Shown piece by piece: positions 1 through 5,931 of a DNA stretch of 6,445 nt. Source of the DNA: Marinosulfonomonas sp. GTDB taxonomy: Bacteria > Pseudomonadota > Alphaproteobacteria > Rhodobacterales > Rhodobacteraceae. The DNA lies in the NCBI GenBank assembly GCA_015494385.1, contig WGBJ01000386.1, positions 1 through 6,445 of the forward strand. Reading direction: 5' to 3'. Both the position numbers and the translations under genes were made by a program. Numbering within the stretch: the stretch's first letter is position 1; each line of letters starts with the position of its first letter. Under the pieces are notes generated by a model, which was not told the DNA's origin, did not search any database, and was given only the letters and a program-made list of their open reading frames with translations.

Positions 1-53
1 ATGATGGTGCGGCCTGCACCCGGAGCGTTCGGGGTATTTGTATCCGATGTCAT
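1..53 (-). CDS. plsX: PlsX, phosphate acyltransferase (N-terminal fragment, runs off left edge)
   Basis: Only the first 17 complete codons are in the window. They read MTSDTNTPNAPGAGRTI and then an incomplete codon. A short, poorly conserved polar leader ending in GRTI fits the beginning of alphaproteobacterial PlsX, in which the conserved ISVDAMGGD segment follows directly. PlsX makes acyl-phosphate from acyl-ACP for phosphatidic acid synthesis at the membrane. The call rests mainly on position: the ATG lies 27 bases downstream of the rpmF stop on the same strand, and rpmF–plsX is one of the best conserved bacterial gene pairs. The Shine-Dalgarno sequence is weak (CCAGAG just before the ATG), so translation may be coupled to rpmF. 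No catalytic part can be seen; the next few codons to the left of the window would settle it. Confidence 0.65.
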   Translation of the reverse strand, partial: MTSDTNTPNAPGAGRTI

Positions 54-80
54 ACTCTGGGTGCCAAAGCCGCGCGCCGC

Positions 81-290
81 TTAGGCCGCGTCTTCGTCGT
101 CGAAGTCGGCTTCGTCCACCATCGCGACAACTTCGCGTTCATCATAGTGGCCACAGTCGGAACAGACGTGGTGGGGACGCTTCAGTTCGCCGCAGTTCGG
201 GCATTCAGCGGGGTTGCCAGCAACCAGCGCATCATGCGAACGACGTTGACCGCGGCGTGACCGCGTAATTTTACTCTTGGGGACAGCCAT
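81..290 (-). CDS. rpmF: 50S ribosomal protein L32
   Basis: This 69-residue protein begins [20 protein letters not shown], the hallmark N-terminus of bL32. It continues with a C4 zinc-ribbon pattern: Cys30, Cys33, Cys43 and Cys46 in two CxxC pairs, the second as CSDCGHY. The C-terminus is acidic ([10 protein letters not shown]), as often seen in alphaproteobacterial L32. L32 is a small zinc-binding protein of the large ribosomal subunit near the peptidyl-transferase region. The ATG at 290 was chosen over a possible start nine codons upstream because homologues start with MAVPK and a GAGG Shine-Dalgarno sequence lies 7 bases before it. The gene sits between a DUF177 gene and plsX on the same strand, the canonical order. 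The full C4 motif indicates the zinc-dependent form, not the zinc-free paralogue. Confidence 0.97.
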   Translation of the reverse strand: MAVPKSKITRSRRGQRRSHDALVAGNPAECPNCGELKRPHHVCSDCGHYDEREVVAMVDEADFDDEDAA

Positions 291-297
291 GTCACAA

Positions 298-301
298 CCT
301 C
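298..301 (-). promoter_or_regulatory. Ribosome binding site of rpmF
   Basis: On the minus strand this reads GAGG with a 7-base spacer to the ATG at 290. It decides the rpmF start in favour of the MAVPK reading. Confidence 0.7.
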
Positions 302-397
302 GGGTTTTGGGGGGCATTGCCCCTGTTATTCATCAGTTCTCGGGTCTCTTACGCGATGTTTGGCACAGTGTCCAACGCATCTTTATGCGAGGCCGGG

Positions 398-425
398 AAC
401 ATACTTGGATTTTAGCGCGGCGCAA
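398..425 (-). promoter_or_regulatory. Possible sigma-70-type promoter for rpmF
   Basis: The 177-base gap between the DUF177 stop and the rpmF start is long for an operon and could hold a separate rpmF promoter. On the minus strand TTGCGC (420–425), a 16-base spacer and TATGTT (398–403) form a plausible -35/-10 pair. This would give an rpmF leader of roughly 100 bases. The leader contains a small perfect hairpin (CGCAT 376–380, loop CTTT, ATGCG 385–389) of unknown significance. The assignment is by eye only. Confidence 0.35.
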
Positions 426-467
426 GCCTTTTCTTTAGGGGTGGTGAATGCGCCGATTCCCCTTTGT

Positions 468-1022
468 TTACTTACCTTTTTCCAGCTTGTCACGCAGGGA
501 TGCGAGCCCGGCAAAAGGTTTGGTATCTTCGTCACTCATTGGCTGGATTCCTTCTTCGGCAAAAATGGTGTCGGTCAATTCTGCCCCATCGGCACGCGGG
601 TAAAGCGGTAGCGCCAGGGAAAGGGCCTCGACCATCACTGATTCCACATCGATATGGCTGCCCAGCGGCTCGCTGTTGTCATCCGGCGAAATCTCGATTT
701 CCTCGTCCTCGGTCACAGGACGCTCCAGCCCGTCGATAAATTCGCGTATGACCGGCACGTCAATGCGTGTGGTGACAGGCTCCAGCGTCACCACACAGGG
801 CTGTACAACGGTTGCGCCCAAAGTCCCTTCCAGCGTCCAGCCGGATTCACCCGTTGCCCTGATATCGCCGGTAAACCGCAGTTTACGCAGTTCCAGCAGC
901 TCCAGTTGTGCCGCGATCTTTTTTCGGGCAGGGGCGGCGGGGGTCAGTTCGAATGCCGTCGGTTTCTGGGTATCCAGCGTAGAAACCCGCAAACGGTGTT
1001 TGTTTTGTGCTTTGTTCGCCAT
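468..1022 (-). CDS. DUF177 (YceD-family) protein
   Basis: This 184-residue protein belongs to the DUF177/YceD family, encoded next to rpmF in most bacteria. Features seen: the LRKLRFTGDI segment (about 45–54), then GWTLEGTLGATVVQPCVVTLEPV (about 61–83) with the family's first conserved cysteine at Cys76. In the E. coli form a second cysteine follows (CxxC), but here the sequence is CVVTL, a variant I believe is common in alphaproteobacteria. An acidic stretch follows (about 112–122), and the C-terminus ends PFAGLASLRDKLEKGK, typical of the family. Plant members are reported to be needed for 23S rRNA accumulation, so a role in large-subunit biogenesis is likely but not shown for bacteria here. 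The ATG at 1022 was preferred to a TTG 11 codons upstream, whose AAGGA motif is only one base away. The Shine-Dalgarno sequence for the ATG is also weak, so the start is uncertain. Confidence 0.88.
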   Translation of the reverse strand: MANKAQNKHRLRVSTLDTQKPTAFELTPAAPARKKIAAQLELLELRKLRFTGDIRATGESGWTLEGTLGATVVQPCVVTLEPVTTRIDVPVIREFIDGLERPVTEDEEIEISPDDNSEPLGSHIDVESVMVEALSLALPLYPRADGAELTDTIFAEEGIQPMSDEDTKPFAGLASLRDKLEKGK

Positions 1023-1081
1023 CGGTAGGGTTTTCCATTCTTGAACAGCGGCCAATCCTTCTGTAAGTCGGATATACAGAC

Positions 1082-1110
1082 CGATTACGAGGTGATCGTG
1101 TCGAAGGCAA
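1082..1110 (-). promoter_or_regulatory. Possible promoter for the DUF177–rpmF–plsX cluster
   Basis: On the minus strand TTGCCT (1105–1110), a 17-base spacer and TAATCG (1082–1087) resemble a sigma-70 promoter about 60 bases upstream of the chosen DUF177 start. It lies in the short divergent region shared with bamE. A plus-strand TATACA (1073–1078) could be a -10 element for bamE, but I see no good -35 partner for it. Confidence 0.3.
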
Positions 1111-1122
1111 GGGGCGGAGAAT

Positions 1123-1127
1123 AAAGG
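1123..1127 (+). promoter_or_regulatory. Ribosome binding site of bamE
   Basis: AAAGG lies 6 bases before the ATG at 1134. It supports that ATG over the TTG one codon upstream. Confidence 0.55.
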
Positions 1128-1133
1128 CTGTTG

Positions 1134-1592
1134 ATGTCAAATTTTTTTAAAACCATTAAAACCGGTCTTGCCGGTCTGATTATTTTGGCCGTTTCCGCAT
1201 GTTCCGCGACCTACGAGGATCACGGGTACGTTCCGCCGGCAGAAGATCTGGAAATGATCACGGTCGGTGTGGATACCCGCGATACAGTTGCAGACAGCAT
1301 CGGTCGCCCCACAGCCTTTGGTGTGTTGCAAGAGGGCGGGTGGTATTACGCCCAAAGCCGCTGGCGCAATTTCGCCTACAAAGCGCCAAAGATTGTCGAC
1401 CGGCAGGTGGTCGCCATCAGCTTTGACAAAGACGGCGTGGTCGAGAATGTCGAACGCTTCACCCTTGAGGACGGGCGCGTTATTGCGCTTTCGCGTCGGG
1501 TTACCGATAGCAACATCAAGGGCATTACCTTCTTGCGCCAACTGCTGGGCAATATCGGTAATTTGACAACTGGGCGGCTTATCGGGGGGTAA
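1134..1592 (+). CDS. bamE: BamE-like outer-membrane lipoprotein (SmpA/OmlA family)
   Basis: This 152-residue protein has a lipoprotein signal peptide: basic start (KTIK), hydrophobic core and the lipobox VSAC, with Cys23 as the predicted lipidated residue. The mature part carries the SmpA/OmlA pattern: PPAEDLEMITVGVDTRDTVADSIGRPTAFG (about 33–62), then WYYAQSR and later VVAISFDKDGVVENVERF. In this family the 'I.VG.DTR..V...IG.P' stretch forms the conserved helix-loop of the BamE fold. BamE is an accessory lipoprotein of the BAM complex, which inserts beta-barrel proteins into the outer membrane and acts on the periplasmic face. It is divergent from the DUF177 cluster and appears to be a single-gene unit, since the next plus-strand gene starts over 200 bases later. 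The length is usual for alphaproteobacterial members. Confidence 0.9.
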   Translation: MSNFFKTIKTGLAGLIILAVSACSATYEDHGYVPPAEDLEMITVGVDTRDTVADSIGRPTAFGVLQEGGWYYAQSRWRNFAYKAPKIVDRQVVAISFDKDGVVENVERFTLEDGRVIALSRRVTDSNIKGITFLRQLLGNIGNLTTGRLIGG

Positions 1593-1598
1593 CCCCTC
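1584..1598 (+). other. Short inverted repeat over the bamE stop codon
   Basis: GGGGGG followed by TAA and CCCCTC can pair as a six-pair stem (one G·T) with a three-base loop formed by the stop codon. No T tract follows, so it is not a standard intrinsic terminator. It may stabilise the mRNA end or mean nothing. Confidence 0.25.
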
Positions 1599-1657
1599 TG
1601 ATGAATAACTGTCTAAATCAATGGGTTATGGCGTCAAGCTGCAGCGATTGCCGCCTG

Positions 1658-1684
1658 TTAACCATGCGCTTGTAAAAACGATAA
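1658..1684 (+). promoter_or_regulatory. Putative CtrA half-site with -10-like element upstream of the chemoreceptor gene
   Basis: TTAACCAT (1658–1665) is an exact match to the 8-base CtrA half-site described in Caulobacter. In Rhodobacterales CtrA is known to activate motility and chemotaxis genes. A -10-like GATAAC (1679–1684) lies downstream so that the half-site overlaps the -35 region with a spacer close to 17 bases. This would put the transcription start near 1690 and give a leader of about 110 bases before the receptor start. An 8-mer can occur by chance, so its position in this intergenic gap and the downstream gene's function are the main support. Confidence 0.45.
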
Positions 1685-1790
1685 CTGTTTAAGAAATCTT
1701 CACTCCTGGGCTGGATAGTGCCGGGGAATGGTTGTGGATGACTGGTTGGCTGGCAATGGCAAACCGGTTCCCGCTAACCGCTTGATTAGT

Positions 1791-1794
1791 GGAG
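1791..1794 (+). promoter_or_regulatory. Ribosome binding site of the chemoreceptor gene
   Basis: GGAG lies 9 bases before the ATG at 1804. It decides against the in-frame GTG at 1789, which overlaps this motif and has no Shine-Dalgarno sequence of its own. Confidence 0.65.
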
Positions 1795-1803
1795 ATCTGG
1801 AAC

Positions 1804-4800
1804 ATGTCGCTGTGGAATAACCTCAAGCTGTCGGTAAAACTGCCTTTGATAATGCTGTCCCTTAGTACCATCGCCCTGCTGGGCATGGGGGTGCTGGCCT
1901 ATTTCAGCGCAAAAGAATCTCTGGATCAAACCGCAAGAGCGCGTTTGCAAATGGTTCTCCATACGCGGGCTTCGGATATTGAAAAATGGTACGAGGAAAT
2001 CTCGAAGGACGTTATGGCCCAGTCCAGCAGTCCGGCCACCCGCCGTGCGCTGACCGAATTTATCGGTGCATGGACAGCACTTCCCGGTGACAAGGAAGCG
2101 TTTTTACAACAGCATTATGCCGCACATGACGACAGCGCCGAATCCTCGTCCAGGACGATTGATTTTGCCGGGGTCCAGACAGATTATTCGCGCAAGCACC
2201 GCCGCCACCATCCGTTCTTCGAGACGATGTTGAAGCGTAACGGGTTTGCGGATGTTTTCATTATCGACCCTGAAGGCAATGTTCTTTATTCGGTCCTGAA
2301 GAATGCCGACTATGCTACCAATGTTCTGAACGGCCCCTGGAAAAGCACTGGTCTGGGCAATGCGTTCCGCGCTGCCTTGCCATTGGGGCCCGAGGAAACT
2401 GCCTTTGTCGACCTTGCCCCTTACAAGCCGGGCAATGGCCAGTATTCGGGCTTTGTTTCTGCGCCGGTCCTTTCGGTGAACGGGGCGCTGATGGGCGTCT
2501 ATGTGGCGCGGATCACCACAGATTCGATCAGCTCGGCTTTCAGGTCCAAGGACGGTCTGGGGGAAACGGGTGTCACCATGACAGTCGGCGCAGACTATCA
2601 CCCGCGGATCAGTTCGCTTGCGGGGGACGGAACCGGATTGGTCCGTGTCAAGGTGGATCCCGCGCTGGTAGACCGGGCTTTGGCGGGTGAATCCGGTCTG
2701 GGGCAAAGTGTTGGAATCAACGGCGAACCTGTTCTGGCCGCCTTTTCGCCGATCCATATCGGGGATCTGACCTGGGCATTGATATCCGAGCAGGACACCG
2801 AGGAATTGTTTGCCCCTGTTGTGGATGTGCGCAACCGCATGTTGCTACAGGGCGGAATTCTGGCCGCTATTTCGGCGATTGTCTCGATTTTTCTGGCGCG
2901 AAACATCTCCCGCCCGCTTACCGGCGTTGGTGCGGCCATGCAGCAGGTCGCCCGTGAAGAATATGACGCGGATATTCCGGCAACGAACCGCGGTGACGAG
3001 ATTGGACATATCGCCGCCATTCTGGATGATTTTCGCAACAAACTGCAACAAGCAAAAGAAAAGGCACGGGAAACCCTGTTCAAGGGGACGGCCTTTGAGG
3101 GCACGTCGGCCGGTTTGATGATTGTCGATCAGGATTTCACAATCCGCTTTGTCAATTCTTCGGTTATGGGTCTGTTCCAAAAATACGAAGCACAATTCCA
3201 GAAGGTGAATGATGCTTTTTCCGCTGATGATGTCATCGGCTATAATATGGATATTTTTCACAATATGCCGGGCCGTATCCGCGAGCTTCTGGGTGATCCG
3301 GACAACCTGCCTTTCCATGCCGAGATACCGGTCGGGAACGCCCGTTTTTCACTTGATATCAACGCGGTTACGGATTCTGAAGGGGTTCAACTGGGCTGTG
3401 TTGTCGAATGGAACGACGTAACATCAACCCGCATGAACGAGGCGGTTCTGAATGCAATCGAGGAAAACCAGGCCAAAGCGGAATTTGCGCCGGATGGTGC
3501 TTTGCTTGTGGCAAATGATAATTTTCTCAATCTGACAGGCGGAATGGAAAACGACCAATTCGACATGACCGTCGTTGACCTTGTGAAATTTAATCCCGAA
3601 ATGGCAAAGGAATTGGGCGATGTCTGGGGCAGGGTGACCAATGGGGAAACCATTGTCGGGAAATTCATCATGAACGCCGGTGGCGGCACCGAAGGGACCC
3701 TCGAAGGGGCCTTCACGCCGGTCCAGAGCAAATCCGGCGATGTTATTCGTGTGCTTCTTGTCGGCAATGATGTCACCCGGGCCCAGCTGCAAATGGAAGA
3801 GGCCGAGGCTGTCCGTGTCGAACTGGAGCAGGCGCAAACCGAAGTTGTCGAAGCCCTGAGCGTCGGCATGCGCCTTCTTTCCGAAGGCGATCTGACGGCC
3901 CAGATTACGAAAGCATTCAAGCCGGACTATGAACAGCTTCGTACCGATTTCAACAATGCGATCGCCACTTTGCGCAAAGCAATGTTGCGGGTGATTGATA
4001 ACGCCGGCTCCATTCGGGGCGAGGCAACCGAAATCAGTAATGCGGCAGATGATCTGTCCCGGCGGACCGAACGTCAGGCCGCAACGCTCGAGGAAACAGC
4101 CGCCGCTCTGGACGAATTGACCGCAAGCGTGCGCTCGGCAGCAGAAGGGGCGGGCTTGGCCAATCAGGTGGTCTCCGATGCCAAATCCAACGCAGAATCC
4201 AGTGGTGTTGTTGTGCAGGAAGCTGTGGATGCTATGGAAGAAATCCAAACATCCTCTGGCCAGATTTCACGTATTATCAATGTGATTGACGATATCGCCT
4301 TTCAAACAAACCTGTTGGCATTGAATGCCGGCGTCGAAGCTGCGCGCGCGGGGGAAGCCGGACGCGGGTTTGCTGTTGTTGCATCAGAAGTGCGGGCCTT
4401 GGCGCAACGAACTTCCGATGCTGCCCGCGAAATCAATGATCTGATCTCTGCAAGTGGCCAGCATGTTAACCGCGGAGTAGATTTGGTCGGGCAAGCGGGA
4501 TCGGCGTTGCAACAAATTGTTGAATCGGTTTCGAATATCGCAAGCCATGTGTCGGAGATCGCTGTGTCGGCCAATGAACAATCATCCAGTCTGGCCGAAA
4601 TCAATACTGCCGTGAACCAACTGGATCAGGTGACCCAGCAAAATGCCGCAATGTTTGAAGAAACAACAGCTGCAAGTCATTCCCTAACAAAAGAGGCTGA
4701 AATCCTGACGCAAACTATGGCCCAGTTCCGTATCGGTGAAGATGCGGGAAATGTCGTTAGTCCGGATTTCAAACCTGCCGCCGCCCCATCCGCCCCGACA

Positions 4801-4908
4801 CCGCGCGTTAAAGAAGCCCGCACATCAAAATCAAAAACAGGAGGTCTACTCTCGAGCGCTCAGTTGGCCGAACCAGCAGGCCTGGAGAGCGATTGGGAAG
4901 ACTTCTAG
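1804..4908 (+). CDS. Methyl-accepting chemotaxis protein, Cache–HAMP–PAS–PAS–HAMP-like–MA with C-terminal xWxxF tether
   Basis: This is a 1034-residue membrane chemoreceptor. TM1 spans about 13–34. The periplasmic part (about 37–345) looks like a double-Cache sensor, with [15 protein letters not shown] (150–164) and [12 protein letters not shown] (168–179) typical of this class. TM2 is about 346–367. A HAMP domain follows, with Pro371 and the DEIG motif at 398–401. PAS1 is about 426–540 and contains IGYNMDIFH (478–486) and VVEWNDVT (533–540). PAS2 is about 548–662. A second HAMP-like segment (about 683–735, [22 protein letters not shown]) leads into the signalling hairpin. The tip is near 829–859 ([20 protein letters not shown] then [11 protein letters not shown]). 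Probable methylation helices carry Glu763/764 and Glu952/953. A Pro/Ala/Lys-rich linker (about 983–1026) ends in DWEDF, an xWxxF pentapeptide of the kind that docks CheR/CheB. The ligand is unknown, and the protein may sense both periplasmic and cytoplasmic signals. cheD follows at 54 bases. Confidence 0.95.
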   Translation: MSLWNNLKLSVKLPLIMLSLSTIALLGMGVLAYFSAKESLDQTARARLQMVLHTRASDIEKWYEEISKDVMAQSSSPATRRALTEFIGAWTALPGDKEAFLQQHYAAHDDSAESSSRTIDFAGVQTDYSRKHRRHHPFFETMLKRNGFADVFIIDPEGNVLYSVLKNADYATNVLNGPWKSTGLGNAFRAALPLGPEETAFVDLAPYKPGNGQYSGFVSAPVLSVNGALMGVYVARITTDSISSAFRSKDGLGETGVTMTVGADYHPRISSLAGDGTGLVRVKVDPALVDRALAGESGLGQSVGINGEPVLAAFSPIHIGDLTWALISEQDTEELFAPVVDVRNRMLLQGGILAAISAIVSIFLARNISRPLTGVGAAMQQVAREEYDADIPATNRGDEIGHIAAILDDFRNKLQQAKEKARETLFKGTAFEGTSAGLMIVDQDFTIRFVNSSVMGLFQKYEAQFQKVNDAFSADDVIGYNMDIFHNMPGRIRELLGDPDNLPFHAEIPVGNARFSLDINAVTDSEGVQLGCVVEWNDVTSTRMNEAVLNAIEENQAKAEFAPDGALLVANDNFLNLTGGMENDQFDMTVVDLVKFNPEMAKELGDVWGRVTNGETIVGKFIMNAGGGTEGTLEGAFTPVQSKSGDVIRVLLVGNDVTRAQLQMEEAEAVRVELEQAQTEVVEALSVGMRLLSEGDLTAQITKAFKPDYEQLRTDFNNAIATLRKAMLRVIDNAGSIRGEATEISNAADDLSRRTERQAATLEETAAALDELTASVRSAAEGAGLANQVVSDAKSNAESSGVVVQEAVDAMEEIQTSSGQISRIINVIDDIAFQTNLLALNAGVEAARAGEAGRGFAVVASEVRALAQRTSDAAREINDLISASGQHVNRGVDLVGQAGSALQQIVESVSNIASHVSEIAVSANEQSSSLAEINTAVNQLDQVTQQNAAMFEETTAASHSLTKEAEILTQTMAQFRIGEDAGNVVSPDFKPAAAPSAPTPRVKEARTSKSKTGGLLSSAQLAEPAGLESDWEDF

Positions 4909-4950
4909 CTTCGGTTACTTACAATCCGAAATTGAAGAGTAGTGTATTGT

Positions 4951-4957
4951 AAGGGTG
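4951..4957 (+). promoter_or_regulatory. Ribosome binding site of cheD
   Basis: AAGGGTG lies just before ATACC and the ATG at 4963. It supports this start over an in-frame GTG at 4942, which has no comparable motif. Confidence 0.6.
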
Positions 4958-4962
4958 ATACC

Positions 4963-5484
4963 ATGACAAAAACCGAAACAAGGCATATTACCCAAGGTGA
5001 ATATGCAACAGGTTCAAAAAGTGAAGAAATGATCACAACAGTTTTGGGATCCTGTGTTTCGGCCTGTTTGTGGGATCCGGTTGCCCGCGTTGGAGGGATG
5101 AACCACATCCTGCTTCCTGGGAGAGTATGGGAAGAGCAAAATAGCCGCGGGGTTAGCGTCAATGAAATGGAATTATTGATCAATGCTATTTTAAAGCTCG
5201 GTGGGGATAAATCGCGGCTTCAGGCAAAGTTATTCGGCGGCGCGAGGATGATATCGAATTTCTCGGATGTTGGAGTGCGCAATGGTGAGTTCGTTTTATT
5301 ATTCCTGAAGATGGAAGGAATACCTTGCAAAGGGCATAGTCTTGGGGGGGAGCAGGCTAGAAGGATACAGTTCTGGCCGTTTTCTGGAAGAGCCAGGCAA
5401 AAACTTTTAGGGCGACAGGAGCTTCCAGAAGAGACAATACCAGAAAATTTGCCAATATCCGATACTGAGTTGGAGCTGTTCTAG
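4963..5484 (+). CDS. cheD: CheD, chemoreceptor glutamine deamidase
   Basis: This 173-residue protein is a complete CheD. The motif TTVLGSCVSACLWD (25–38) holds the catalytic Cys31, and GGMNH (44–48) holds His48. Thr25 lies six residues before the cysteine and His48 seventeen after it, the same spacing as Thr21/Cys27/His44 of Thermotoga CheD. Further family motifs are LLINAILKLGG (about 71–81), KLFGGARM and GHSLGG. The C-terminus is acidic and ends ELELF. CheD deamidates specific receptor glutamines to glutamates, tuning receptors for methylation, and in some bacteria it also partners CheC. The adjacent upstream receptor is an obvious substrate, and the 54-base gap suggests co-transcription. 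The gene is more AT-rich than the receptor gene, and 7 of its 12 arginines are AGA/AGG, which are rare in that gene. Confidence 0.95.
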   Translation: MTKTETRHITQGEYATGSKSEEMITTVLGSCVSACLWDPVARVGGMNHILLPGRVWEEQNSRGVSVNEMELLINAILKLGGDKSRLQAKLFGGARMISNFSDVGVRNGEFVLLFLKMEGIPCKGHSLGGEQARRIQFWPFSGRARQKLLGRQELPEETIPENLPISDTELELF

Positions 5485-5584
5485 TTTGCAAGGGACATGC
5501 CACCTGTTTTCAAAGGCGGGGGTAACCCATTGCCCGATCCCCAAACCGAACCTCGGTTAGAAAACCCCAGAATCTGTGTTTAAA

Positions 5585-5604
5585 GCCCGCTGGAAGGTGC
5601 GGGC
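5585..5604. repeat. Perfect 6-bp inverted repeat (hairpin)
   Basis: GCCCGC (5585–5590) and GCGGGC (5599–5604) are exact reverse complements around an 8-base loop. On the minus strand the stem is followed only by TTTAAA, and on the plus strand by no T run. It is therefore at best a poor terminator for the minus-strand pair, whose last stop codon is more than 300 bases upstream of it on that strand. Confidence 0.4.
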
Positions 5605-5786
5605 GGATGAAATTCAAGGACGAGTAGCCATTTGGAAAATCAAGAACGAGATTACAGGTGAAAACGGGAGATGTTTGGAGGGGATGCAAAATCCAATGAA
5701 CACCTGGCGACCGGCCGCAGTCCAAGTAAAGGACAGGCGTGGCCAAATATAGCGTTCAGATGCACATGGTTTACTGACTTTACAGG

Positions 5787-5810
5787 CATGAAACCCGTGA
5801 TTTTTTTTTT
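5787..5810 (+). terminator. Weak candidate intrinsic terminator downstream of cheD
   Basis: A four-pair stem (CATG 5787–5790, CGTG 5796–5799, loop AAACC, one T·G pair) is followed after one base by ten T residues. The T tract is ideal but the stem is far too short for a strong terminator. It lies about 300 bases after the cheD stop. I list it because it is the best T-run structure on the plus strand in this gap. Confidence 0.2.
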
Positions 5811-5819
5811 GGGGGGGGG
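5801..5819. repeat. T10G9 double homopolymer tract
   Basis: Ten T residues (5801–5810) are followed directly by nine G residues (5811–5819). Such adjacent tracts are prone to slippage during replication and to sequencing errors. No convincing gene crosses it; a roughly 56-codon open frame from 5671 to about 5841 does, but lacks supporting evidence. Confidence 0.9.
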
Positions 5820-5931
5820 AAGAGCAGATTTTTCTGAGTAAAGCCATACCCATCATTGGTTGCTGACAATGGGCGGAAGTAAATTTTGAGGGAGTAAACG
5901 GAAAAAGTTGTAGTGTTTGTTTCCCGGAATG

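Larger units (their letters stand above)
5485..5931. other. 447-base gap between cheD and the convergent minus-strand pair; no convincing gene
   Basis: I see no recognisable protein or RNA gene here. It contains several short inverted repeats (5544–5558, 5585–5604, 5825–5836, 5854–5871), an imperfect 11-base direct repeat (TCAAGGACGAG at 5614 and TCAAGAACGAG at 5640) and the T10G9 tract. Short open frames exist on the plus strand: a Pro-rich 28-residue one at 5497–5583, a basic 58-residue one from a GTG at 5576 to 5752, and a roughly 56-residue one from 5671 that reads through the T10G9 tract. None has a well-placed ribosome binding site or a recognisable motif. Both flanking genes end here, so both transcripts must stop within or beyond this region. 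Confidence 0.6.

Noticed and set aside
1584..1598. Hairpin at the bamE stop as an intrinsic terminator
   Set aside because: No T tract follows and the loop is only three bases, so it does not meet the usual terminator pattern.
2104..2757. Minus-strand open frame of 217 codons opposite the Cache domain
   Set aside because: It is a shadow of the receptor gene with no domain signature and no plausible regulatory context.
3424..4248. Long minus-strand open frame (274 codons) opposite the receptor gene
   Set aside because: It lies wholly inside the receptor gene, has no recognisable motif, and long antisense frames are expected opposite a coding sequence of this composition.
4463..4470. TTAACCGC inside the receptor gene, resembling a CtrA site
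   Set aside because: It is only a partial match, lies within coding sequence and has no start site downstream.
5518..5528. GGGGGTAACCC after cheD, identical to 1585–1595 at the bamE stop
   Set aside because: Two copies of an 11-mer made of G and C runs around TAA are weak evidence for a repeat family, and the contexts differ.
5766..5773. TAAACCAT on the minus strand, one mismatch from the CtrA half-site
   Set aside because: A single mismatch in an 8-mer is expected often by chance. The site points away from any gene start and sits between gene ends.
5510..5856. Two overlapping minus-strand open frames (78 and 80 codons) in the gap after cheD
   Set aside because: They overlap each other, are rich in residues typical of random translation, lack good ribosome binding sites, and one begins close to the T10G9 tract. 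No family could be recognised.
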